From Rhodeus uyekii (lineage: Eukaryota; Chordata; Actinopteri; Cypriniformes; Acheilognathidae), in assembly GCA_037043235.1 (NCBI GenBank), contig JAWRVZ010000064.1, positions 2,160,501 through 2,224,500 of the forward strand: 64,000 nt of DNA, read 5' to 3'. A program made the translations under genes and the position numbers. A model generated the notes under the pieces. The model searched no databases and was not told where the DNA came from. It worked only from the letters and a program-made list of their open reading frames with translations. Every line of letters begins with the position of its first letter. Positions within the stretch are counted from its first letter, which is position 1. Below, piece after piece: positions 51,360-64,000 of this stretch.

Positions 51360-54300
51360 TACGATATTTTGTTGGATAATGTAAAACTTAATTTGCTCTA
51401 AAACATTAAAACATCAAACAGAGCTGATGATGTGACCTCGTATAGCATCTCTATGTTAGGGATGGAAAAAACATCTAGTTTGTGTTCTAGGATTAATAAA
51501 GAAAAAAAAACATTCTGCATACTTATCCTCACAGTCACAGGGCATTAGTTTAATGCCAATGGATGCCTCAAATAATGACTTTGTGGCAGCATTGCAGACA
51601 CCATGCAGGCACAGGCTGCAGTTCCATAAATGTCCACTGGAGGTCACTGTTTGACTGAGTCATCTGAATCACCGGCTGCAGAGACAGAGAGAAGACAGAA
51701 AATGTCAGACATTATTTGTGACTTTTTGCTATAGCCGAACGTGTTTGTGTTTATGTGCTCAATTATTATTTTTTATTTTTTTAGATGCTGTTAGAAAGGA
51801 CAAATGGACAAAGAAAAATAGCAAATAAATAAACCGAGGAACAACAGTATGCAGAACAAGACGCATCAGTGAAGAGCATAATCCTTTGTTCTCCTCTGTT
51901 CACTTGCAGCATGTCTGACTCCCTATAGGCGGAATTTCATTTTGCAGCATCTCACAGACACACACACTCAAACACCATGTAATTTGCCCTCCAGGGACAC
52001 CATCATTTTTTGTATTTCTGCCTGTATTTCTCAGATGAAGTGTGTGGGAGCAGACCCTCTTAAGTTTATTTGGGGGGCTTCCTTGTGATACAGGTATAAC
52101 ATTTTCATTTCTTTCATTTTCTTATGCCTGCAAGAATAATAATAATGTGAAACACAAATCATTGATGTAAGATTCATGAAGTTTTTGAGAAGGTCAGAAA
52201 AAGATCAGGACTAAGGATGGAACACACTTACAGTGCTGTTTCTGCATATATTAAGGTAGCTATCTTACAGAATGGTCTTAATCTCAGGCCGGTGCGCATC
52301 TACAGTGCTCTCGCAGACACACAGACAGCTTGTACTTTCATCTTAACACATTAATAAACTAAATATCAAAGGAAAAGTACAGAGATTTTGAAATCATGAA
52401 CATACACTAGTGTAGTGTAGTCTAGTGTTCTGTTTTATGTTTAAGATCTCAGTTATTAGGTCAAATTCAAAAGCATATAATTTCATATACTACTTGACGA
52501 GTAGTAAGAACATCTATGTAGTGGATTTGATTCTCAAGGAAAGTCAAAATGCAAAGATTGAGCACATATTAAGTTGCAGTGGATAAAGTTAAAAGTCAAA
52601 CACAAATTTTAAGAAACTATACAGTATATGGAATAAAATGAATAAAATATGTAACAAATAGAAATGGAATGTAATCAACATATAATATTGGTGAAAAACA
52701 TATTTTCTGTTCTGTATGCCGTCTTGAACTTGTAGCCATTGCAAACTGTTTGACACAACACATTTTATACAATTAAAATCACTTTATATATATACTTAAT
52801 GTGCATTTTATTTAGTTCAATATTTATCTTTCAAGATTTAAAGTACAAAAAATGTACTTTAAAGTGCTGTTCACTATTTCTTCTTTTTTCTCTCTCTCCA
52901 TTTTTAATCACCTCCCTGTCTTCACTGGCTCAATTTAAATAATCCTGTGGTGTGACAAATTAATTTTTAAAAGTACAAATATTTCATGTAGGTTCTCAAT
53001 TAGCATGAGGACATAAACACTGCATGCATGATAATTTAAAAAGAATTAGCAAAACACTGCCTACATTTATTTAAAACAGATCATGTCACACTGCAGTACA
53101 ACTTTCCATAAATGTGCATTCATGTTTTTAATAAATTTCTTTAAACATGTAAATTCCGCACTTATTGGGCATTTGCATACACTGAATTATGTTCTATAGA
53201 ATAGAATTTACATTATATTTGAATATTGCATGTTTCCACTTTCCAGCAAAATCAGTATAATCTAGATAATGGCTGATGAAATTCTGATTTATTATGGATT
53301 TGCATACAGTTGCATGTATTGTATGTTTTTATGGTATTTAGTGGTCTATTCTATTCTATTCTATTCTATTCTATTCTTTTAGTATCAGGTACCGGTATAT
53401 TAAATTTGGTTCTTTGGATCATCTGTTAATATTGCATGTTTCCTCTCGGTTCCACCAGTAACATCAATATGATCTAGATAATAGCTGATGAATAAGCAAT
53501 GCCATTTCATTTTTCTCAGATTTTTTTGTGTTTTTGTTGTTGTTTCACAGAGCTAAAACCGATTTAATGATATTCATTTGAGTTTAGGTCGACTTCACAC
53601 ACTATATAGCTCGGAGCGGAATACATTTTGAAAGAGGGAAGCTCCTAATATTCAGCCATTAGCTCCAATAAACAAAAGTGCCCTGAAGTATTCCCACTGC
53701 AGATGGAAAGAGAATGAAATAAAATGCGAGACAGATCTGGAATTATACATTTGTTCTGAAGGAATATGAAGTAATGAATAAAAGCGAGAGTTTTGCTGGT
53801 GCTGTGTGAAAAAACAGTCTGTGCTTGTGTCTCAAAATAGAAAGCACTGCAAGCTCACATGCTTATTTGTGCATGAGTGAGTGAGCATGTCAACACACAT
53901 ACATGCTAGAGCATGACAAACATGATACCACCACATAATAAAGACACCTGCTGGTGATCTCCATGGCAACGCTACCTGACAGCCCCGTGACATGCATAGT
54001 AAGTTTTATTCCTTGGTGATCCTATAGTAATATCACACCTTTCTGTGTCTTGTGTGTGAGTGTGTGTGTGTGTGTGTGTGGGTGGGTGAGGAGATTTACT
54101 CTCTGTGGCCCTGTTAATGGACAGATGTGAGAATAATGTAGTGTAGAAGAGCAGAGATCCTGAAGCTATCGACTAAGAGATACTCACACACACTCACACA
54201 TATACATTTTCTTGAACACCATATCAGAGTGGAGGTCAGAGGTCAGAGCAAAGGCTGATGGGAAATGTGATTTATATTCTAAGGCTGCCAAGCTGTTTCC

Positions 54301-56400
54301 CATTACTGTTACTCACTTAAATGTATGTGCATAGAGCGAGTGAGTATGATGTTGCTATGCAAAGCAATTTGCATTAGTTTGGTAGCTGTATTTAAAACAG
54401 ACACCTCACGCATTTTTCAGTGCAAAACAGTATTTGTCTATGCACCATGGATAGTGTGTGTGTGGCATTATGAATATTCTTACAGTACATAGAATTTGGA
54501 CAGGTTCCATTCCACCAACAATGCACTGCCAAAGCAAATATGTCATATCCGGCCATCTTAAGCCAGTTTTTAAATCGCAGGAAGTGCATCCGCTCAGTCC
54601 GAAGGGCAATGCAAATGGCATAGGGAGCAAGTGTTCACTGACAGGAAGTTACTCAAATAAACACAACAGGTTTCTTAAAACATAATGTACCAACGCACTT
54701 CTTTTTATTTTATGCAAGATCTAAGATCTATCTATGTTTTCATGTTAAACATTGCAAAATTATATAAATATATGTATATACATAAAATTCCTAATTTGTG
54801 CAGTGCACAGCCTTTCGGCTGATTGAAGTTTGTCACTCATGGTGAACAAAAATCCCCTGCTGAATATATAGGGATACAGTAAATGCCCTTTTTAATCTCC
54901 TCACAGCTTTTTTGTACTTTCCCCTTATTTTCTGTGCTGATTGTGTGGGGAAATCTGATCAAACGTGTTAACTGGGGCTGTGAATACCACATACTGTGTT
55001 ATCAATTTAGCCAAAATATTTTAGAAATGAACATGCAACATAATGACCTCATTAGCCATTTTAAAAGACATCGCGTCTTGAATCACTGGGTATAAATCAT
55101 CAATTCGATGCAATTAAATTGGCATAATAAATCATGCCAGGATTTTTAAATTGTGTTTAATATTCTCATCTATTCATTCTTATTCAAGATTTTGGATGAC
55201 CCTCATTTTTCTAATTGTGTCAAAATATATTTTCCATTTGAGTGTCTATTATGATAGTAAAAGCAATGTTTAAAACAAAGCAATTTGAATGAAAGTGATA
55301 AATAACCCAGCTCTACTGTTATTTATCTTCCATAATTAAAAAAATAACCGACATACTAGACACTGTACAGCACTGTAAAAATGAACATATTTTAAGGACA
55401 ATATTTTGTTACGGGTTAAACGATCCCAAAAAATATAAAATTGATTCATATTTACAACAAAGAGAAAGAACAAGATGCACCTCTAAGCATATATTGCAAC
55501 CAAATATTGCAATATGGTTGTTGCTGCAACTGTCCGCAATATGAGGCACTTTCCTAGAAAAAGAGTTTTGGGCTTTTAAAATAATTTCACAGTTTTTAAT
55601 TATAAAGACACTCTGAAGCCAAGAAGAAAACACAACCGTGAGTGTTTCCTCAAGCATCCATAGGTTCTGTGTACTGGGAGTTGATGCCCAGCTGGGCAGA
55701 CATGCTCACAAAGTGGACTATTTTACCCTGAAATACTCAATGCCCCTTGGTAATCTTAACAGCATGAAATTCCCCCTATACAAACCCTCCGAGACAGAAA
55801 GATGAAGATTAAATGAGAAACAGGGAGTGAGTGAGAAGAGATTAGAGAATGTAAAAGGAAAGAGGTATCAGTGCACACATAAGAGACTTTTGAATTGTTG
55901 AAAGCTGAAAACCCACAAATTTCAAAGAGCATTTGCATATGCATTCCACTAAATGATATGCTAATCCACTTGATTTGCATCGCAGTGACCTCCTGTTGCG
56001 AAACGCTTCATGCTTAGATTCCCCGAATGAAAGAACAGAAAACAGAACAGAAGGTAGAGCAACTTGTTGGGGCCCAGCGAACAGCCTTGCGGGTCTCTGG
56101 AAGTGGAGTATCATAAGGGACATAAAAGCACACTTGTGATCTTTGAATGGCAAGAAATAAAAGGCACATCAGAGCTGAAGAGCAGCGACAAGAAAACGCT
56201 ATAGAACGTTATTGTGGTGCGCCGTACAGGCGTGAATGCTGAAGTAAACACAGTGCATGACACATCAGAATTCATTTCTACTACTCAAACATCAAAGAGA
56301 GCACATGGATCCAAAGTAGAGCGACAGAATGAGGGATGGAAAGAGAAAAAGGGTGAAGAGTTAGAGAGGGAGGGTGTGTGGAGGGGAAGAGCATGACGCA
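51360..56400. other. Intergenic DNA without recognisable genes
   Basis: No ORF with domain features and few transposons. It contains a (TG)n at 54057-54082 and short AT-rich stretches. 55931-55980 has a cluster of octamer-type motifs. The mix of moderate complexity and low repeat content suggests regulatory or slowly evolving DNA, but conservation cannot be tested here. Confidence 0.5.
53346..53376. repeat. (TTCTA)n microsatellite
   Basis: About six units of CTATT on the plus strand. Confidence 0.9.
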
Positions 56401-56433
56401 AAGTGGCGAATGAACACGGTGGTTTTGCGAGGT

Positions 56434-57313
56434 TGGCACGGTGCCATCCACTCAGCGCCGGTGCCAAAGAGGGCGTGTAGGCAGGGTGGCATTACAGAGG
56501 AGAGAGGAGGAGAGACAGATATCGAGAGAAAAGAGAGGCATCATCCTGCTGCCAATTCTCCAAACGAAATGTTCCCGAGCATTGGATTCAAAAGTTGGAG
56601 CTCTTTGAAGATTCATCTGCCAGCTCGTCAGCATGGCAACTGTGTGAGTATGCGCAACGCCTCATTCAATACATCGCAATAAACTGATGTGGTGTCGCTT
56701 AAAAAGCCTTTGATCCTTTTATTGTTTCAGAAAATCATAAAACTCTTCGCCACAACCTCGTCCTTTAGATTCCTGCGGGCTAAGCCATCCTCCAGCGCTT
56801 CGCCGTCTCCTTCGCGACTGTGCCAGGCTCTAAGTAGGCATATCCCCCAGAGAGTCAGCAGCACATGTCCCGATGTCGATGCCACTCAACGCGGGTATGG
56901 CGGCATCTGCTTTGCATTAATGGAGATATGCGACTTGTCTTGTTATTCTTGTTGGCACACAAAAACATTCGGCAACGTGCCAGGATCTCTGTGCCGCCGC
57001 ATGCCGCTGGGAAGCTGGCGGTGACTTGGGAATGGCAGAGTGCCAGCATGTTCCTGCGATACCCAGCCCCCGAACGCGTGCCACTTGGCAAAGACAAAGA
57101 GCCCTAGGGACGATATACAAAACAAGATTGAAAAACACAGTGATCCGACAGCTTAATTAACACTTGCAGAGTTTGTTGGGTTAATTAGTGTGACAGATTT
57201 GGTGAGGAGGAACGTGGCAGGAACACTTGTGAGAACAAAAGTGATGGGCAAACCCGACTGAAGGAATGTCGATGGATGCCAGCGATCCGCGTGCCAGCAG
57301 CAACCCTGTGCCA
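56434..57313. promoter_or_regulatory. Dense TGGCA/TGCCA cluster, putative NFI-type enhancer
   Basis: Nineteen TGGCA or TGCCA words in 880 bp. Two form the full NFI dimer spacing TGGC-N5-GCCA: 56434-56446 and 57033-57045. The region is GC-richer than its flanks and has no coherent reading frame. NFI factors bind exactly this half-site; occupancy is inferred. Confidence 0.4.
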
Positions 57314-57319
57314 ACATTC

Positions 57320-58832
57320 AATAGGGTTTGTAAATGGATAAAGAAAGAGTTGGCCGTTCAAAAACAGGACATCAGAAATGGTAAAGATGGTAGACAGAAG
57401 ACACAACTGTGGATACAAGCAAACAGGGAGGAGCTTAAGAAAGCCACAGGCCTTGACTTGTGTGACTCAACAAATCAAAACAATTCTTTTTATCTACTGC
57501 AAAAATCCAGAACATACTCCGCAGTGGCTACTGGTTACAGTAGAAGCAAGAGTGAATGTTCATTACTACGTCGGGAACACCAAAAGGATGAATGACGAGT
57601 ATTAGCATGGTGAAGTTTACCTGATGGATGCACCACTTTTGAAATCTCTGTTTGTAATTTTAAGAACCGACTAGAGCTTTCCAAGTATAAGGAGAGGTTT
57701 GTGCTTGAATACCCGTTCTGAGGATCCTTTAAGCTTCCTGTCGAGTCAGAGAGAAAATAATGCCACTCAGAGAGTGAGTGAGAGAATTCAGTCTCTCACT
57801 GGATGTGTTTGACATTGTAGAGGAGTATAAATAATGCAGATTTTCTCTCCTCCTCTTCCTTCTCGTGCTTTCTGAAGGAGCAGCTTTAGCTGAAGGAGCA
57901 GACGTTTGTGCACCGAATCTTTCATTGGTATCACTCTCTGATTTTTTTCTGAAACGGACAATGTTTTCAGTGTAACCTTCGATAAACAAGGTCAAATTAG
58001 CTGTTAACATCCTCGCGAAATGGGCCGATTAATTTTCGGTTCCTGTTGTTTTTTTGCTTTTACGTCTTTCTTTGTACCGATTGTGGATAATTACTTACGG
58101 ATATGCTAATCGTGCCGTATTAATGAGGTTTGTAACGTTGGGATTCTCGTCTTTACTCCTGTGGGGATCTTAATTTTACCTCATCTTTATTATGTAAATG
58201 GATTATGCCAAAACACACACACACACACACTCATACAAAAGGGGCGAGTAAAAGGAAGAGGGACTAAGGCAACGGTGTGTGTGGGGGGTGGGGGTAGTGG
58301 GGGGTCGAAGATGGAGGATCCACTTCATCACCAGCTACAACACCAAAACCAAAGAAACTCCAGAGAAATCTAAAAGGATCTTTCTACTCAGTGAACCACA
58401 TATCAAGGACGCAGGACAAATGCACTGAGTTTTCAGTGCTTTTTTATTCCTTCTAGGGATTTCTGCTGCAGCAGTCCTGCAATGGAGTGACAGAGTCACG
58501 GATGGGATTTACTAGATGAAGAGAGAGAGAGAACGGTTAATATCCTGCGCTTAATCATGGCACATGAGATTGGCTGTATGCATATCTCATTTGCATCTCA
58601 TTAAATTGCTTGTGCACCTGCAGAGAGAGGGGAGAGGGGAAGAGACTCAAAATGCAGACTGGTTCTTAAGCAGTTATTTCATTTTATGTTGAATTATAAA
58701 ATGTTTTTTTTTTATTACACTGTGCACTTTTAAAAAAGGCTGTTTAAAAACATATATATATTAACTATCTTTTTAAAACAGCCTTTTTAAAGTAAACAGT
58801 GTCATTTAAAAAAAAATGTTTTAAGACAATAT

Positions 58833-58886
<54 letters not shown>

Positions 58887-61000
58887 CTTAATCACATAAA
58901 CTACTAAGATATCTCATGCCATTGCATTGTGACGTTAAATTCTCTCTGGGAGGATACAATTTAGATTTTAAGATATCGAGACATTAAAACATCCATATGT
59001 TTCAGAGTATGTAAAGTCCACCACTGGCCACCAGTTTAATATATGCATGATTAGTATGCAGCTCTTTGCATTCTTTAATAGAACTCAGGGTGAAGACTAT
59101 TGTCTCTGATTCCAGGATGTGCCATCTGCCTGGCTGCAGAGACTGGCCTTTCTCTTTGTGTTCCCGCACAATGGGCTATTCTACACTGGACATCCACACA
59201 TAACTCAAATAAATCATGCTCCAGCCAACAGGCCAACAGAGGACCACTGCAATATTTTCCATAAAAGAAAGGAGAAGACTGCATGCGGAGTAGAGGAGAG
59301 ATTAGGAAAATTAGAAATTTCCATTACAGAAATATAATGACAAACACAGTTGGAGGGAAGAAAGTGGAAGAAGAGAAGAACAAGACAGGATGGGAAAGGG
59401 AAAGGAAATGAATAACAGTTTAAATAGTACTGAAAATATTACTTACATTCACCTCTTGTGCTCATTGTAACATTTTCCTTACATATTTCATAAATAAAGT
59501 GCAAAACAGCATCCAACCTCCAGACCCAAGAACGGCCATTCTCCAATGTATGTGACTTTAATGTAATTACTTTCTGACGGATATATTTAAATCTGTATGT
59601 AAACACTGGAGCAGCAAGGTCTACATATGATAGAAATGTCTGCATCGATTACCCGCTATGAATGTGAAATGTTTAATCTCGTTAAAAATCTCATGCCTAA
59701 ATTAGACTCCCTCAGCAGCTTTTTAAATTGGGCTATCCATCATATATAATGAAGAAGTGACAGAGTGTGTATGCAGGGGGTTCTAATATAAAATTGTTTT
59801 AAAATATTCTCATATTAGCTCTGCTGTGGCAAATGGCATAGGCTAGCCGGTGCGTTTCCATGATGTGGTAAACAATAAAACAGAAACGGGAGCCCAGTAT
59901 AAGCTCTAATCCAAAGCTTTTCTATGGACCGAGTCACAAAGCATTGCTGAGGGACAAATGGTGCTTCAAGGATTTATTCTCTTTTAAGAAACTAAAAGAG
60001 AGGGGGAAAAAATAGAAAAAGGGAAAGACATGTGGTGTTGGCCACCACCTGGTGAGATGTCATGTACGATTAAGTGTGTGTTTGTCTGGCACGCTTCTTG
60101 CCGTTATCAAGTGCGGACAGCTCAGCGCAACCACTACACTGCATACTTTTCTTATGCTAATGACTTCACTTGGATAGACCCCTCCTCCCTGTTGCCATAC
60201 ATCTCCAACCTCGGTATGCTATCCTGCCCACCTTCTCCTCTAGAATACACACCTGTGCCACTTTCTAAATCCTTCGATAACTCACCCTAATCTAACAACT
60301 GCTCTACCAGTCTTAGACCACTCTCTCTACGAGGGTGTAGTCTCAAACCATATAACAAACCTTCATATACCAGACTCCCTAAGGTCAAAGGGCCAAAGAT
60401 TTAGCATAATTTATCATATCAGTGCGAGATATTCACGGCAGCCACGCGTAGCCGTTCATGCTCCTGCTGCCTCTGATTAGCATCTCATTTCACAGGCTTG
60501 ATTTTTAAAAAGCCCCCTCATACGCCCCCTTTACACTAACATGATGGCTCAGTTCCTGCCCTGTAGAAACAGATGCTCACCCAAAAATATTATACAGTGA
60601 CCATGTCAAACTAACAGTGCAAACCACAAAGGGGTAAAAAGGCGTCTTAGTCAGCAAATGTGTGGATTGCAGCATTCTGCGATTCACAGTATTATACAAA
60701 CAATACTACAAATTTACTGATTGAAAACATCTTAGCATGTATAAAAGAGTTTTACAACATTTTACAAAGCTGGATTTTGATTGCAGTTAAGTTGCAGTAC
60801 AACATTTTAAAAACATTCTAGATACAACACCTCGAATTAAAACATAATTATGTAAGCAAAACATGATGTATATTTTAAATGTTGATGATCATTAAAGATC
60901 AGCATTGAACTATACATGTGGAATAAGTTATATTTACATCTTAATACAATTCAGATATTCAAGTCTTATTTATTTTTTTTTTTAATATTATGAAATATTA
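57320..61000. other. Intergenic DNA, CNE-like in places
   Basis: No supported gene. 58550-58620 and 60400-60540 contain octamer (ATTTGCAT), TTAGCAT and TAAT words in mixed-composition sequence typical of vertebrate conserved non-coding elements. A short (CA)n is at 58207-58230 and a G-rich tract at 58278-58304. Confidence 0.4.
58726..58891. repeat. Two adjacent AT-rich hairpins with (TA)n loop
   Basis: Hairpin 1 arms: ACTTTTAAAAAAGGCTGTTT (58726 on) and its mirror ending at 58793. Hairpin 2 arms: TTAAGACAATATA (58821-58833) and TATATTGTCTTAA (58879-58891) around a (TA)n tract. Confidence 0.7.
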
Positions 61001-61009
61001 TTACAATTA

Positions 61010-61468
61010 AAAATGTCAATGTTTTTGAAGTGGAACCGCCAAACTCCCTATTTCTGTATTTTCGATTCTTTAAGGTCGATTCGTTAATGTCGCCGAAATC
61101 TAATATCTCGAGCACAAAACAGGGACAAAATCGCCACTTCACATGGTTATTTCGTGACTAATTTGCATACCTAGTTCACTGCGCATGCGCTGAGTTTGCC
61201 TTGCATGTGGATCACGGTCTGCTTGCTCCAATGACTTTTTTTTTTTTGATGAATGCCAAAAAAGGTAATCAATCTATGGGTGTAGGTTATGCCAACGATT
61301 TTTTACACAAAACCCAAAACCCGCTGGCTATATGAGTGTATACGGATTATCTGCGTCTGCGGTTTATATGTGGGAAAATATATGTTAAATGGGTTATCTC
61401 GATAAACGGTTATCTTAATGCTTTTTTTGCAACCCCCGAGGCCGTCGACATAACCGAACTCCACTGTA
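61010..61468. mobile_element. Family B pogo-like copy carrying a family A end fragment
   Basis: Outer parts match 47390-48391 (GTGGAACCGCCAAACTCCCT; GCAACCCCCGAGGCCGTCGA). Between about 61245 and 61385 lies text matching the right end of the 7718-9420 element (AATCTATGGGTGTA, GGATTATCTGCGTCTGCGG), so family A sequence was inserted into, or recombined with, family B. Confidence 0.65.
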
Positions 61469-61640
61469 TTTTAAAATGTAATTAATTTATGTGATGGCAA
61501 AGCTGTATTTTCAGTAGCAGTCTTGAGATTGCATTTATGTGAACTCAAATATTTTTACTGTCACACAATTTGTTGGTCAATTTAATGCATCTGTGCTGAT
61601 TAAAAAACATTTAATTGGAAGCCTAAAAATTTCAATACTA
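61465..61640 (+). repeat. High-copy dispersed repeat fragment
   Basis: GTGATGGCAAAGCTGTATTT and TTTAATGCATCTGTGCTGAT match the family core and tail. Confidence 0.45.
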
Positions 61641-64000
61641 CATTTTTCTAGAATATCCAAGGAGTTCTTTTAAGAAAGCAGACATTGATTTTCAGCAACT
61701 CATGGTCTATTTTGTCATAGTTTTTCAATATGTAAGTTTTTGGTAAGCATTAGTGGCGGAATAAGAGGTTTTATATATATATATATTCAAATATTAGCAT
61801 TGACAGAATGTCACCAGAGTACACATTTCTGGAGAAAAAAAACTGCTACAGGAAAATTTCCCTTATGAGTTTGCCCTGTTTTTACAGCTATTTATTGTTA
61901 CTTTAGCAAGCTGACTTTGTGAATGAACGATTCAGTAAGAGAAAAACCCACTCAGATGAATTTCTCTGCCACGCCGTGCAAAGAACTGCATATGGAACAG
62001 TGCGATGGTGGCTGCGTGAACATTAGTAACCGAATCTATTTGAGTTTATCGGAGAATCAAGAGCGGCGCAGACCTGTGATAGATGAGCAAATCTAGTCGG
62101 CCATTAAAAAGTCATTTCAGAGACAGATAGCTAGCAGGTTCCCCTCTAAATGTCTACTGCGGGAAGCATACTTTAATGGCGCATAAGAGAAAACAGAAAC
62201 AATATAACCTATTTCCAGGAATAGAAAGATAACAGGTGACGTCCTGTGGTTTTGCATCTAATGGGGTTCTTAAATGAAATACAGATAGAAGATGGCATGT
62301 ATCCACAGCAGAATTTGCTGCTCCAATCTCTCAGTGCTCCAATGCTAAGGAAGCGAATTGTCTTAAGGAACACCGTAGAGGTTTTAATGAGTTGGAAAGC
62401 TAGTACTTTCACTGATTCCGGGAGATCATTATAGCTGACTTGACCTGCTTCACTGGAGAGGGACAACATGACACACAGTCCGTGAATCTCTTAATGACTC
62501 AACTGAAAATAATGATAATGCCGCTACAAGCTAATCTTCTGTGAAAAACATTCATGAAATCCGAAGCAAACAATATCTGTTAAACAGGAACCATTTAGGT
62601 GACAATTCATTATCATCTTTACTCTTGAAGAGCCTTGGTGATATTTTAAAATCACAACAACATCAGTTTAAATGTTAGCAGCAACCAGAGAAAGGTGCGG
62701 CAAATGTGGTGCTCTGTCTCTTTAAGAGGAAATCACAGCTCTAAGCTCATGAATAAAGATGAGCTGGCCTTTCTCCGCATACATCATAGATCATGTATCA
62801 GCAGGGCCCATCTATCAGAACACAAGAGGAGCTGAAATGCTCATAACGGCCCTGTGCTGCCCAGTATTAAAACCAATGAGATGGGGGAAGGGTCTCTATG
62901 AAGGTACCACGATTCACTGTTTCGAAACACGGGTGGGCTTGGCGTTTAATGCATTTTTTTTAAACAAATGATCTTCGTGTTAATATGTCGACACGCAAAA
63001 CCAATGATGCTATTGCATCTGTAATCTATTAGGTCTAGGCAATTACAGAAATGATTCTCCATTAACCACGCAAACACTTTTCTGCAGTATGCCGTTTAAA
63101 AACACACGACGGTTATAAGTAGTTTTGAATAGCTTTTGAAAACTGAGAGAGAGAGAAAGAGAGGGAGGGAGAACATCTTAAAATCATCTTCCAAAGAACA
63201 AGCTTTCACGCACAAAATGCCTGACGCATCACATTTAGCTTTGACACCAGCTCTGCACGAGCCAGGATCTCCATATCCCAGGCTGCTTTTTCATTTTAAA
63301 ATCTGCTGCTTGAGAAAGATTCAATCTCTCTGATGCCATAAAAAACACGGTCGGTTACAGCTTCTATTCACACAGGGCCGTTAATATTAATAATATCATC
63401 CTCACTCAGAGGAAACTCATCTGGCTAAATGTCACAAGTTTAATTAATGACTGGTCTGGGTTGACCTCGGCTGAGGAGGGGGGAGTGGAGGCTGGGGTGG
63501 GGGAGTCTTGCAGCCCCTAATGCCATGCAGACAAACTGGAATAATTTAGCATGTTAAACGCAAAGTCAATTAACCTTCCTCGGCAGCCAATGACGTGCAG
63601 CCCCGGCTCGAACCGGCGTCGTTCATATACGCCGCCCTGATGAAGGGATACGCAGATGCATGAGTCATTAGCGGGAAATGGGTTCTGTTTTCCGCAAAGC
63701 CGCGGACTAATTGTACAATAAAAAACAATTAGTCCGTATTGATTCGTTTATGTCGTGATTTACCTCAGCTCAGACAAGATTATGATGGTCGAGTGCTAAA
63801 TGACCAAGGCTGTGAAGCTCTTTAGGTGGGAGGTTTGAAATACCTCTGGAAAAAAAACATCACTTGAGTTTCCTTTTCCGGCTTTAAATTGAGCCAAAAA
63901 CAAAGCCTAATTTAAAAAAAAAAAATCATGTCGAAGCACGTGGCCATAACTGTATAAAATGAACCCTCGAAAGGCAATCAAACAGCTCTCGCGCTTCTTC
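61640..64000. other. Intergenic DNA with CNE-like blocks at the right edge
   Basis: No coding frame with support. 63360-63850 is low in simple repeats and rich in homeodomain-type TAAT/ATTA words (TTTAATTAATGAC, CTAATTGT, ACAATTAG), a TGAGTCATTA AP-1-like site (63661) and AATGACGTG. A perfect 12-bp-arm palindrome lies at 63703-63736. Likely regulatory DNA of a gene outside the window; this is inference. Confidence 0.4.

Noticed and set aside
56214..57140. Several overlapping 60-110 codon ORFs on both strands
   Set aside because: GC-richer DNA gives random open frames; no conserved motif and no consistent splicing.
58309..58374. Short ORF starting MEDPLHHQLQHQ
   Set aside because: Twenty-odd codons with no domain, no splice context and a stop after REI; chance ORF.

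Overview
This is animal nuclear DNA: intron-rich genes with GT-AG junctions, AT-rich introns, dense (TA)n, (TG)n and (GATA)n microsatellites, and many short terminal-inverted-repeat transposons. The protein families (otogelin-like, GCSH, a class I photolyase/cryptochrome), a DD37E Tc1-type element and a very high-copy dispersed repeat (at least 12 partial or full copies here) point to a teleost fish, most likely a cypriniform. The species-level call is inference. All exon borders were read by eye from splice sites and reading-phase continuity; none is backed by transcripts.

Layout. (1) 524-31334, minus strand: 48 exons of an otogelin-like gene (otogl), with 2,242 codons in frame from the signal peptide to the C-terminal cysteine modules. 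The last exons, including any cystine knot, lie beyond the left edge. Its introns hold a nested pogo/LINE composite (7.7-9.4 kb), a 0.9-kb pogo-like element (15.4-16.3 kb), smaller inverted-repeat elements and microsatellites that often touch splice sites. (2) 32799-33986, plus strand: a complete five-exon gcsh gene (174 aa), head to head with otogl across about 1.46 kb. (3) 35207-45257, minus strand: a complete eight-exon photolyase/cryptochrome gene (826 aa), tail to tail with gcsh. The predicted protein carries an N-terminal ubiquitin-interacting motif, a basic linker, and a flavin site whose key residue (Asp) and Trp-triad spacing match plant cryptochromes. This is the most interesting object in the window. 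(4) 45.3-64 kb: no protein gene that I can support. It starts with two decayed transposons, then becomes repeat-poorer, with blocks that look like conserved regulatory DNA: a dense TGGCA/TGCCA cluster at 56.4-57.3 kb, octamer motifs at 55.9 kb and a TAATT palindrome at 63.7 kb.

The three genes show no obvious joint pathway. otogl encodes an inner-ear acellular-membrane glycoprotein, gcsh a mitochondrial lipoyl carrier, and the cryptochrome-like gene a blue-light flavoprotein that may be under light or clock control, judging from D-box-like and E-box sequences upstream.
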